From Actinomadura xylanilytica (GTDB lineage Bacteria; Actinomycetota; Actinomycetes; Streptosporangiales; Streptosporangiaceae): 64,000 nucleotides of DNA. The position numbers were made by a program, and so were the translations under genes. Below the pieces are notes generated by a model that did no database searches, was not told where the DNA came from, and worked only from the letters and a program-made list of their open reading frames with translations. This document shows positions 23,982-31,708 of this stretch, in pieces. Location of the stretch: assembly GCF_030283145.1 (NCBI RefSeq), contig NZ_JASNWE010000002.1:682001-746000 (forward strand), given 5' to 3'. How positions within the stretch are numbered: the first letter of the stretch is position 1; each line of letters begins with the position of its first letter.

Positions 23982-26231
23982 GTGCTTCAGCGTGCGCGCG
24001 AGGCGTACGCCCAGATCAACGGGCGGGCGGCGCCCTTCTATGGGCTGACCGCCGCGCTCGCCATGGCCGTCCCGCTGCTGGCCGGGGCGCTGACCGGATA
24101 CGCGCCCGAAGGGTCGATGGTCGCGCTCGGCGCGTACCTGGTGGCGTTGCGCGCGCCCGAAGGGCCGTACGGCGCGCGGGCGCGCGACCTGGCGGGCGCC
24201 GTCCTGATGGTCGCCCTGGGCGCGACCGTCGGCAGCGTGCTCAGCGGCCACGCGTGGTTGGCGGTGGCGGTCGTCCCGCCGCTGATCGCGCTCGGCGTCG
24301 CGCTCCCCGACATCGGGTCGACGGCGGGCATGTCCGTCCTGATGACCGCGATCCGTCCCCCGACGGCCGACGTCGTCTACACCGGCGTGCTGGAGCTGGT
24401 CGGCGGCCTGCTCACCACCGCGCTGCTGCTGGCGCCGTGGCCCGCGCGGCGGCTCCGGCCGCTGCGCTCCGCGCTGAGCGAGACCGCCGACGCCGTCGCG
24501 GAGGCCCTCGACGCCGTGGCGGAGGACGTGGGCGCCCCGGACGGCGACCCCCTGGACGCCGTTGAGCTGGACGATCCCGGCCTGGCGGAGGTGACCCGCA
24601 AGCCGGACTGGGACGAGCGGCGCCGCGCCGCCTCCGAGGCGCTCACCGCCGCCCGCACCACGTACGGCCTCTACCGGTCGGGGCGGCGGGACGACCCGAC
24701 CCGTCCGGAGCGGTTCATCGAGGCGCTGGCCCGCATCCTGCACGAGACCGTGACGCTCCGGGCGCTGCTGGAGGCGGCGCGCAGCCGGCCGCCGGAGCGC
24801 GAATGGGAGCTGGAGGCGCACATCGCGATCTCCGCGCTCGCCGCCCGGCTGCGGCTGCTGTCGGGCGCGGTCGCCACGCAGGGCCCGGCGCCGGTGGCCG
24901 CCGACGAGTCCGCCGCCGTCCGCCGGATGGCCCGGCAGACCGAGCAGATCCGGCGCGCCGGGCTGGCCGGCGACGAGGACCTGGTCGCGGCGACGCTGAT
25001 GGGCCAGATCCGCCGCTCGATCGACCGGATCGCCGGCGAGGCGGGCTCCGCACGCCGGATCATCGCGGGCGGGCTGCGCATCGGGATCGGCCCGCCGCGG
25101 CTGCCCGGCACCCCGCACCCGGTCTCGGTGTGGGAGCGGGTGGGCCGCGCGATCCGCACCAGGTCGCCGGCGTTCCGGCAGGTCTCGCGGGTGTTCCTCA
25201 CCGCCCTGGTGTCGATGGCGCTCGCCGCCGCGCTCAAGCTGCCGCACGGCCACTGGATGACGATCACCGCGATGCTGAGCCTGCGCGGCACCTACGGCGA
25301 GACCGTCGAGCGGCTCGTCCAGCGGGCCGGCGGGACGGCGGCCGGATCGGCGGTCGCCGCGGTGGTGCTGACGGTGGCGGCGAGCCCGGCGACCACCTCG
25401 CTGATCGTGTTCTGCTTCGCCCTCGGCGGCTTCACGATGCGCTCGGTGAACTTCAGCTACTGGGCGCTGTTCGGGACGCCGCTCGCGATGATGCTGCTGG
25501 ACTTCTCCACCCCCGCCGACTGGACGACCGCCGGCGAGCGCATCGTGCTCACCCTCGCCGGGACGTTCCTGGCGTTCCTCGCGGTGAGGCTGCTGTGGCC
25601 CGCCGGCCACATCGAGCGGCTCCCCGCCGAGCTCGCCCGGCTCGCCAGCGTGCACGCCGACCTGGTCCGGTCGACGGCCACCGTGGTCGGCGGCGACCTG
25701 GACGTGCTGCCGCACGACAAGGTGGTGGCGGCCGAGCGGAGCGCGGAGACCGTCGCCGAGACCCGGACCAGGCTCGCCCTCGACCGGGTGCCCGACATCG
25801 AGCTGAGTGCCCGCCTCGACGCCGCCGTGGGCGCCGCGCACCGGATCCGGGACCACCTCATCGCGGTCGCCCGGATGGCCCGGGAGGAGGCGGTGGACGC
25901 CGGCCCCATCCCCGAGATCCTGGACCGGCTCGCCGACCAGCTCGAGGAGGCCGCCACCGCGCTGGAGGAGGCCGAGGACGGGCCGCCCGGCGACGCTCCG
26001 ACCCCGGTCGAGGAACTGGAGGAGGAGCTCGCCGCCCTCGACTCGCACCTGTCCACGCTGACCAAGCGGCGCCGCGCCGAGATCACCTCGGGCGTGAACC
26101 GGGACGAGGTCACCCCGCTGCGGCAGGCCCTGCGCCAGGTCTCCGGTGCCCGCTACGCCGTCCGGTCGCTGCGCAGCGACGTGGCCGGCGTCATCGACTC
26201 CTGCTTCAGCGCGGCGGGCCGCCGCGCCTGA
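23982..26231 (+). CDS. FUSC-family membrane protein (aromatic acid exporter-like)
   Basis: A 749-residue protein with two membrane halves, each about six helices: residues 20-150 (AAPFYGLTAALAMAVPLLAG) and 395-545 (VFLTALVSMALAAALKLPHG, WMTITAMLSLRGTYGETVERL). Long soluble helical regions lie between and after them, including an acidic coiled-coil-like segment near residue 660-690. This is the YccS/FUSC architecture, related to exporters of aromatic acids and fusaric acid. GTG 23982 has GGAAGG and GGGAG upstream. It is monocistronic between serB and the convergent sixA. Confidence 0.88.
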   Translation: MLQRAREAYAQINGRAAPFYGLTAALAMAVPLLAGALTGYAPEGSMVALGAYLVALRAPEGPYGARARDLAGAVLMVALGATVGSVLSGHAWLAVAVVPPLIALGVALPDIGSTAGMSVLMTAIRPPTADVVYTGVLELVGGLLTTALLLAPWPARRLRPLRSALSETADAVAEALDAVAEDVGAPDGDPLDAVELDDPGLAEVTRKPDWDERRRAASEALTAARTTYGLYRSGRRDDPTRPERFIEALARILHETVTLRALLEAARSRPPEREWELEAHIAISALAARLRLLSGAVATQGPAPVAADESAAVRRMARQTEQIRRAGLAGDEDLVAATLMGQIRRSIDRIAGEAGSARRIIAGGLRIGIGPPRLPGTPHPVSVWERVGRAIRTRSPAFRQVSRVFLTALVSMALAAALKLPHGHWMTITAMLSLRGTYGETVERLVQRAGGTAAGSAVAAVVLTVAASPATTSLIVFCFALGGFTMRSVNFSYWALFGTPLAMMLLDFSTPADWTTAGERIVLTLAGTFLAFLAVRLLWPAGHIERLPAELARLASVHADLVRSTATVVGGDLDVLPHDKVVAAERSAETVAETRTRLALDRVPDIELSARLDAAVGAAHRIRDHLIAVARMAREEAVDAGPIPEILDRLADQLEEAATALEEAEDGPPGDAPTPVEELEEELAALDSHLSTLTKRRRAEITSGVNRDEVTPLRQALRQVSGARYAVRSLRSDVAGVIDSCFSAAGRRA

Positions 26232-26235
26232 AGGT

Positions 26236-26260
26236 CAGGGCAGGCAGGGCAGGCAGGGCA
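26236..26260. repeat. 9-bp microsatellite-like repeat
   Basis: AGGGCAGGC occurs 2.8 times in tandem in the 41-bp gap between the convergent FUSC and sixA genes. Confidence 0.6.
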
Positions 26261-26272
26261 GCGTCGCGGACG

Positions 26273-26752
26273 CTAGTCCTTGGGGGTGCGGAACGTGACG
26301 AGTTCGCCGGTGCCCCGCCGGACGCCGGCCCAGTCGCCGGGAAGCTCGACCACGGCGAGCGCGCAGGTGGGGAAGGAGTCCGGGGCGTTCCCGGTCAGAT
26401 CGTGGACGAGCTGGTGGACCGAGGGATTGTGCCCGATGAGCAGCAGCATCCGCGGTTCGGGCTCGCGGGCGGCGGTCTCGCGGATCAGGGCGAGCAGGTC
26501 GTCGGCGTCGTTGCCGTAGATGCGCGGCTCATGGCTCACCTCGGCGTCCAGCGCCAAGAGGCCGAGCGTCTCGCGGGTCCGGACGGCGGTGGAGCACAGC
26601 ACCAGGCCGGGCACCGTCCGGCCGTCCGCACGCAGCCACTCGCCCGCCGCCGCGGCGTCGCGGCGCCCGCGTTCGGTGAGCGGACGCTCGATGTCCGCGA
26701 GCCCGGGCCCGGCGGCGGCTTTGGCGTGGCGGAGCACGATGAGCGTCGGCAT
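26273..26752 (-). CDS. sixA: SixA-type phosphohistidine phosphatase
   Basis: A 159-residue histidine-phosphatase-superfamily protein. LIVLRHAKA carries the RHG-type motif with the catalytic His, and MLLLIGHNPSVHQLVHDL carries the second His. Short SixA proteins remove phosphate from phosphohistidine in HPt or PTS-type proteins. The PLTERGRRDA and STAVRTRETL blocks fit the SixA subgroup. ATG 26752 is the only reasonable start. It precedes a 37-residue membrane protein gene in the same strand. Confidence 0.88.
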   Translation of the reverse strand: MPTLIVLRHAKAAAGPGLADIERPLTERGRRDAAAAGEWLRADGRTVPGLVLCSTAVRTRETLGLLALDAEVSHEPRIYGNDADDLLALIRETAAREPEPRMLLLIGHNPSVHQLVHDLTGNAPDSFPTCALAVVELPGDWAGVRRGTGELVTFRTPKD

Positions 26753-26773
26753 CCCGCCAGCCTAGAGGAATGA

Positions 26774-26887
26774 TCAGGGGGCCACGAGGGAGGCCAGGAA
26801 CCAGAGCACCGCCATGATCCCGAGCATGCCGCCGAGCATCAGGGCGAACCCCTTGGCCCCGGCCACTCCTGTCTTCTCGCTGCTCAC
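26774..26887 (-). CDS. Small single-pass membrane protein, 37 residues
   Basis: Too short for routine calling but well supported. GTG 26887 has AGGAGG 7 nt upstream, and the codons are strongly GC3-biased. The product starts MSSEKTGVAGAKGFALML and ends in GIMAVLWFLASLVAP, one hydrophobic helix with a short soluble N-terminus. It lies in the 294-bp gap between hppA and sixA. Small membrane proteins beside membrane pumps often modulate them, so a link to the proton pyrophosphatase is possible but unproven. No family is recognised. Confidence 0.7.
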   Translation of the reverse strand: MSSEKTGVAGAKGFALMLGGMLGIMAVLWFLASLVAP

Positions 26888-27046
26888 AGCCGCGCCTCCT
26901 CGCCGTCACCGCACCGGCCGAGTCGGACGGGCTCGTCCCCAGCGTACGACCGGTGCCGCGCGACCCCGACACCACCCGCCCCCAGCGGACGCGCGGAGGG
27001 GCCGGCGGCACTCGGCCACCGGCCCCTCCGGGCGGATCGTCGCGGG

Positions 27047-29575
27047 TCAGGGCGTGGCCGACGACTCCCGTCCGGGCTCCGGCCCCACCTCGGCCGGCTC
27101 CGCCTCGCCCTTGGCCGGCTCGGGCACCGCGGCCCCGCCGACCCCGGCCGCGGCCCGGGCCTCGGCCCTGGCCGGGCCGGACGCGCCCGCCCGGCCGGAC
27201 GCGTCCGAGCCGCCGGACGTGCCGGACCCGACGACGCCGGAGTCGCCGGCGCCGCCCACCGCGGGCTCGGACGGACCCGCGTCGGAGCCGATCGGGTCGG
27301 CGCGGCGCTTGGAGATCACGATGGCCACCACCACGACGCCGACCGCGACGACCGTGACGCCCACCCGCAGCGCGACGTTGCCCGCGTAGGTCACCACGGC
27401 GTCGGCGATCAGCAGCGCGACCAGGTTCATCACCTTGATCAGCGGGTTGATCGCCGGGCCCGCGGTGTCCTTGAACGGGTCGCCGACCGTGTCGCCGATC
27501 ACCGTGGCCTCGTGCGCCGGACTGCCCTTGCCGCCGAGATGGCCCTCCTCGACGAGCTTCTTGGCGTTGTCCCAGGCCCCGCCGGAGTTGGACAGGAACA
27601 CCGCCATCAGCACGCCGCACGCGATCGCGCCGCCGAGGAACGCGCCGAGCGGGGCGTATCCGAAGGCGAAGCCGACCGCGATCGGCGTCATGATCGCCAG
27701 CAGGCCGGGGGTGGCCAGCTCGCGCTGCGCGTCCCGGGTGCAGATGTCGACCACCCGGTCGTAGTCGGGCTTCTCGGTGTAGTCCATGATCCCGGGCTTG
27801 GTCCGGAACTGCTCGCGGACCTCCACCACCACGCGCCCGGCGGCCCGTCCGACCGCCGCGATCGCCAGCCCGGAGAACAGGAACACCACGGCCGCGCCCA
27901 CGATCAGCCCGATCAGCACGTTCGGGCTGTCGATCGACAGGCTGAACGTCGAGAACGAGCCGAGCGCGTCCTTGGCGCTCGCGGACGCGTCGGCGAGCGC
28001 GCCGACCACCGTGGTGCGGAACGAGCCGAACAGCGCGGTCGCCGCGAGCACCGCCGTCGCGATGGCGATGCCCTTGGTGATCGCCTTGGTGGTGTTGCCG
28101 ACCGCGTCGAGCCGCTCCAGCACCGCGGCGCCCTCACCCTCGACGTCGCCCGACATCTCCGCGATGCCCTGGGCGTTGTCGGAGACCGGCCCGAAGGTGT
28201 CCATCGAGACGATCACGCCGACCGTGGTGAGCAGCCCGGTGCCGGCCATCGCCACCGCGAACAGCGCGACGGTGGTGTTGCCGAAGCCGAGCAGGAACGC
28301 CCCGTACACCGCCGCGGCGATGACCAGCGCGGTGTAGACGGCCGACTCCAGGCCGAGCGAGATGCCCGAGAGGATCACCGTCGCCGGCCCGGTGCGGGAG
28401 CTGTTGGTGACCTCCTTGACCGGCTTGCGGTTGGTCTCGGTGAAGTAGCCGGTGAGGAGCTGGATCGCGCTGGCGAGCACGATGCCGATCACCACCGCGC
28501 CGAGCGCGACCCACCGCGGGTCGGCGTCCAGCCTCTGGATCGCCGGGTCGGTCACGCCGGACAGCTCGGCGAACGAGGCGGGCAGGTAGGCGAACGCGGC
28601 GATCGCCACCAGCACCGCCGAGATGATCGCCGAGATGAAGAAGCCCCGGTTGATCGCCGACATCCCGGAACGGTCGCCGTCGCGGGGCGCCACGGCGAAG
28701 ATCCCGATCACCGCGGTGATCACGCCGATCATCGGCACGATCAGCGGGAACACCAGGCCCTCGGTGCCGAACGCCGCGGTGCCGAGGATCAGCGCCGCGA
28801 CCAGCATCACCGCGTACGACTCGAAGAGGTCGGCGGCCATGCCCGCGCAGTCGCCGACGTTGTCGCCCACGTTGTCGGCGATGGTCGCGGCGTTGCGCGG
28901 GTCGTCCTCGGGGATGCCCTGCTCGACCTTGCCGACCAGGTCGGCGCCCACATCGGCGGCCTTGGTGAAGATGCCGCCGCCGACTCGCATGAACATGGCC
29001 AGCAGGGCCGCGCCGAATCCGAAGCCCTCCAGCACCTTGGGCGCGTCGCCCTTGTAGGCGAGGACGACGACGGCCGCGCCGAACAGGCCGAGCCCGACGG
29101 TGAACATCCCGGCGACGCCGCCGGTGCGGAAGGCGATGCGCATCGCCTTCTTCTCACCGCCGTCCTCGCGGGCCGCCGCCGCGACCCGGACGTTGCCGCG
29201 CACCGCCAGCCACATCCCGGCGAACCCGGTGGTGGCCGAGAACAGGGCGCCGATGACGAAGAAGACCGACCGCCCGATCCGTTCACTCGTGGAGTCGGCG
29301 GGGAGCAGCAGCAGTACGAGCGGGATCAGCACCACGAAGACCGCGACCGTGCGGAACTGCCGTTTGAGGTAGGCGCTCGCGCCTTCCTGAACGGCGCGCG
29401 CGATCTCTTGCATCTTGTCGGTGCCCTGGCCCGCGGCCAGCACTTCGCGAACCAGTCCCGCGGCGACGGCCAGGGCCAGCAGTGCGATCACTCCGACGAC
29501 GACGACCAGGGTGAGGTCGCCGCCGCCGAGATCCACTTCCGGGCTGGCCGGGCTTGACAGGGAAAGCCCAGACAT
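27047..29575 (-). CDS. hppA: Membrane-bound proton-pumping pyrophosphatase, K+-independent type
   Basis: Couples pyrophosphate hydrolysis to proton export. The 842-residue protein has about 16 helices. Catalytic loops include GGGIFTKAADVGADLVGKVE, the DDPRNAATIADNVGDNVGDC block of metal-binding Asp residues, and VIGDTVGDPFKDTAGPAIN. GNTTKAITKG carries Lys at the position that is Ala in K+-dependent pumps, indicating a K+-independent enzyme. An 80-residue low-complexity Ala/Gly/Ser/Pro/Glu tail after SKRRADPIG is unusual. ATG 29575 is chosen over 29614 because AGGAGGACGG precedes it. It lies in the hppA-bldG neighbourhood conserved in Streptomyces. Confidence 0.97.
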   Translation of the reverse strand: MSGLSLSSPASPEVDLGGGDLTLVVVVGVIALLALAVAAGLVREVLAAGQGTDKMQEIARAVQEGASAYLKRQFRTVAVFVVLIPLVLLLLPADSTSERIGRSVFFVIGALFSATTGFAGMWLAVRGNVRVAAAAREDGGEKKAMRIAFRTGGVAGMFTVGLGLFGAAVVVLAYKGDAPKVLEGFGFGAALLAMFMRVGGGIFTKAADVGADLVGKVEQGIPEDDPRNAATIADNVGDNVGDCAGMAADLFESYAVMLVAALILGTAAFGTEGLVFPLIVPMIGVITAVIGIFAVAPRDGDRSGMSAINRGFFISAIISAVLVAIAAFAYLPASFAELSGVTDPAIQRLDADPRWVALGAVVIGIVLASAIQLLTGYFTETNRKPVKEVTNSSRTGPATVILSGISLGLESAVYTALVIAAAVYGAFLLGFGNTTVALFAVAMAGTGLLTTVGVIVSMDTFGPVSDNAQGIAEMSGDVEGEGAAVLERLDAVGNTTKAITKGIAIATAVLAATALFGSFRTTVVGALADASASAKDALGSFSTFSLSIDSPNVLIGLIVGAAVVFLFSGLAIAAVGRAAGRVVVEVREQFRTKPGIMDYTEKPDYDRVVDICTRDAQRELATPGLLAIMTPIAVGFAFGYAPLGAFLGGAIACGVLMAVFLSNSGGAWDNAKKLVEEGHLGGKGSPAHEATVIGDTVGDPFKDTAGPAINPLIKVMNLVALLIADAVVTYAGNVALRVGVTVVAVGVVVVAIVISKRRADPIGSDAGPSEPAVGGAGDSGVVGSGTSGGSDASGRAGASGPARAEARAAAGVGGAAVPEPAKGEAEPAEVGPEPGRESSATP

Positions 29576-30062
29576 CCGTCCTCCTCGACAGGGCGTTGCG
29601 ATCTTCATCGCCATAAAAGACGATCTTTACCGCGTACCCCGCGAGTGACGATTTGGAACGCCTCGCACGGCGGCGCGGGTGCCGGGAGTCTACGCAGAGC
29701 GACCGGCGAAAGAGAAGAGCGTGAAGCCCTTGATCGGGACGTCATGGAAAAGCAATGCGGTTTACTCCGAAATTTGATCTCGAAGTGCTGTTCGTTCGCA
29801 TTTATGCAGGTCATAGCGAGAGGAAGAGAAATATAACCCGCGACCCTCTTGACGACGCAGCGTGCCGCCCCAGCCGCGATCATCCGGCCGACTTCCTCAA
29901 ATTAAGCTAAGCATTAATTGAGAATTTGTCCAGGCCCAAATCCGGGCGTTCTTCACTTGATCAGAAAACGATCTCATGGCGGGAATCTCCGCCCTTACTC
30001 GGGTCCCTCTCGTCACATCCGTCACTCCGGCACCCCTCCCCCGGCCATGGCAGAGTGACGCC
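29576..30062. other. Gene-free, AT-richer spacer upstream of hppA
   Basis: About 490 bp with no convincing gene. Composition is clearly less GC-rich than the genome. It holds an AT-rich inverted repeat (CTCAAATTAA...TTAATTGAG, about 29895-29922) and is expected to carry the hppA promoter on the minus strand. It forms the left part of the decayed island that continues to 30596. Confidence 0.5.
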
Positions 30063-30490
30063 ATGCGCGTGAGCGTCCTCGGACCGTTGCAAGTGGAGGC
30101 GGGCGGACGGAAGGTCGACATCGGAGGCGCCCGGCTGCGCCCTCCTGATCCGGCTGGCCCTGGACGCCGGACGGCCCGTCGCGATCGCCTCGCTCACCCA
30201 GGCGCTGTGGCCGGACGGCGGCCCCTCCCATCCCGCGCACGCGCTCCAGTCGCTGGTGTCGCGCCTACGGCGCGTCCTGCCCGCCCCATCGGCACTGCGT
30301 TCGACGGACGGGGGCTACTGCCTCGACGTCCCGCCCGCACGAGCCCCACTCCCACCGTCTCGGCCGGTGACGCATCTACCGGTAACACACGGCTACAACG
30401 GCGCGTCCGCGCGGGAACGGGAACCTGAGGGCGCCACTCACCAGCTTCGTCGACCGCACGGAGGAACGGTCGCGCATCGGCGCGCGCTCG
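30063..30490 (+). pseudogene. Remnant of an AfsR/SARP-type (BTAD) regulator, frameshifted and deleted
   Basis: ATG 30063 opens MRVSVLGPLQVEAGGRKVDI, the start of an OmpR-like BTAD regulator. After GGARLR at about 30140 the homology continues one base out of frame: LLIRLALDAGRPVAIASLTQ, ALWPDGG, LVSRLRRVLPAP, DGGYCLDVPP up to about 30335. Another piece, GNLRAPLTSFVDRTEERSRI (about 30419-30480), matches the linker leading into the NB-ARC ATPase domain. The rest of the BTAD domain and the whole ATPase and TPR part are missing. The gene is therefore dead, with a frameshift and large deletions. Confidence 0.8.
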
Positions 30491-30492
30491 CG

Positions 30493-30596
30493 GTCAGGTC
30501 CAGCCGGCGCCGCATCCCGCCCGAGTAGGTGGACACGCGGCGGCTCGCCGCGTCCGCCGGCTCGAACCGGTCGAGCAGCTCGTCCGCGCGGGTGAA
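30493..30596 (-). pseudogene. Fragment of a DrrA-type ABC transporter ATPase
   Basis: Read on the minus strand, this stretch gives FTRADELLDRFEPADAASRR, then VSTYSGGMRRRLDL. YSGGMRRRLDL is the ABC signature of daunorubicin-resistance (DrrA) type exporters. Nothing of the Walker motifs remains on either side: the right side runs into the terminator of the next gene, the left side into the regulator remnant. AfsR-like regulators and DrrA transporters are common partners in antibiotic clusters, so both fragments may come from one lost locus. Confidence 0.75.
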
Positions 30597-30602
30597 ATGA
30601 CG

Positions 30603-30625
30603 AAGGCCCCGCACTGCGGGGCCTT
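30603..30625 (-). terminator. Strong intrinsic terminator after the anti-sigma gene
   Basis: AAGGCCCCGC pairs perfectly with GCGGGGCCTT across a 3-nt loop, 24 bp downstream of the stop at 30649. It separates the bldG operon from the decayed island. Confidence 0.9.
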
Positions 30626-30648
30626 TGTCGATCTGGTCGGGGGACGGG

Positions 30649-31089
30649 TCAGACTGACGCCTCCGCCTCCGCGGGCCAGCTCATCCGGATCTGGACCCCC
30701 TTGGGCGTGGTCTCGATGTCCACGTGATCGGCCAGGCCGGCGATGACGGCCAGGCCGAGATCGGCGGTGCCGTCGCCCAGGGCGAACTCGAAATCCTCCG
30801 CCGCGTGCACCGGGGGGATGCCACCGGCCGGGTCGTCGCCCGGGACGGTGTCACTCACGATCACCTCGAAGCGGCGGTCGGCGGCGTTCAGCTCCAGCCG
30901 CACCGGCTCGTCCGGGCAGTGCAGGCGGTGCGCCTCCACAGCCCGTGAGCAGGCTTCGCCGACCGCCAGCCGCACCTCGTCCAGCAGCGCCTCGGCCACA
31001 CCGCTGCGGCGGGCCACGGCGGTGACGATCAGCCGGGCGGTACGGACATGGACGGGCAGGGCACTGAAGGACAGCTCAACGGTCGCCAT
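30649..31089 (-). CDS. Anti-sigma factor kinase (RsbW/HATPase type)
   Basis: A 146-residue GHKL ATPase of the RsbW family. LLDEVRLAVGEACSRAV is the N-box with its Glu and Ala/Ser pattern; FEVIVSD provides the metal-binding Asp region, and the C-terminal GTADLGLAVIAGLADHV is the G2-like box. Such proteins bind sigma factors and phosphorylate their STAS antagonist. It lies 14 bp after bldG, like SCO3548 next to bldG in S. coelicolor (from memory). ATG 31089 is chosen because the domain starts at once (MATVELSFSALP); longer frames overlap bldG. Confidence 0.9.
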   Translation of the reverse strand: MATVELSFSALPVHVRTARLIVTAVARRSGVAEALLDEVRLAVGEACSRAVEAHRLHCPDEPVRLELNAADRRFEVIVSDTVPGDDPAGGIPPVHAAEDFEFALGDGTADLGLAVIAGLADHVDIETTPKGVQIRMSWPAEAEASV

Positions 31090-31103
31090 CTCAGCCGGGG
31101 CGC

Positions 31104-31457
31104 CTACTTGGCGCCCTTGCGCTTTTCCTCGGCCTCGGCGATCGAGTCGTGGATGCCGAAGACCTTGGTCAGCCCGGTGATCCGGAAGATCTTCAGGATC
31201 CGCTCCTGGGTGCACACCAGCTCCAGCGAACCGTCGTGCGCCCGCACCCGCTTCAGCCCGCCCACCAGGACGCCGAGACCGGTCGAGTCGAGGAACTCCA
31301 CCTTCTCCATGTCCACGAGCAGGTGGAACTTCCCCTTGTTGACCAGATCGATGAGCTTCTCGCGAAGCTTCGGCGCCGTGTAGACGTCGATCTCACCCTC
31401 CACGTTGATGACCGTCAGGCCCTCGTCGGTGGTGTAGTCGTTCACCTTCAGGTCCAC
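31104..31457 (-). CDS. bldG: STAS-domain anti-sigma factor antagonist BldG
   Basis: A 117-residue STAS protein, [20 protein letters not shown] then [20 protein letters not shown], whose Ser in DST is the phosphorylation site, and [20 protein letters not shown]. The sequence is close to streptomycete BldG, which controls aerial growth, sporulation and antibiotic production. GTG 31457 has GGAGG 4 nt upstream; the longer frame from 31607 reaches into the promoter region and is rejected. It forms an operon with the anti-sigma factor and diverges from the mrfA-type helicase gene, as in Streptomyces. Confidence 0.95.
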   Translation of the reverse strand: MDLKVNDYTTDEGLTVINVEGEIDVYTAPKLREKLIDLVNKGKFHLLVDMEKVEFLDSTGLGVLVGGLKRVRAHDGSLELVCTQERILKIFRITGLTKVFGIHDSIAEAEEKRKGAK

Positions 31458-31708
31458 AGATCCTCCAGCGCCGTGCAGCACACTCTGACTCGCGTCTCCG
31501 GGCCCCCGGAACGGTGGGCCGGACAGGCGAGAACTTCGCCGTGATTCAACCACGCTCCGGCGTCGTGTACGCACGTTATCGCCCACTCGGGCGAAAGTTC
31601 GCGCCATCCCGTCTGACCTGGTGATCCATCGGTCAGGGCAGGGGGGACGGGCCCACCGGCGCCGGGGCGTTCCCGTTGTTTTGCCCAGGCTGGCACACTG
31701 AAAACCTG

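Noticed and set aside
29605..29883. 92-codon minus-strand ORF upstream of hppA
   Set aside because: No good start signal and an average composition unlike genes nearby; probably promoter DNA.
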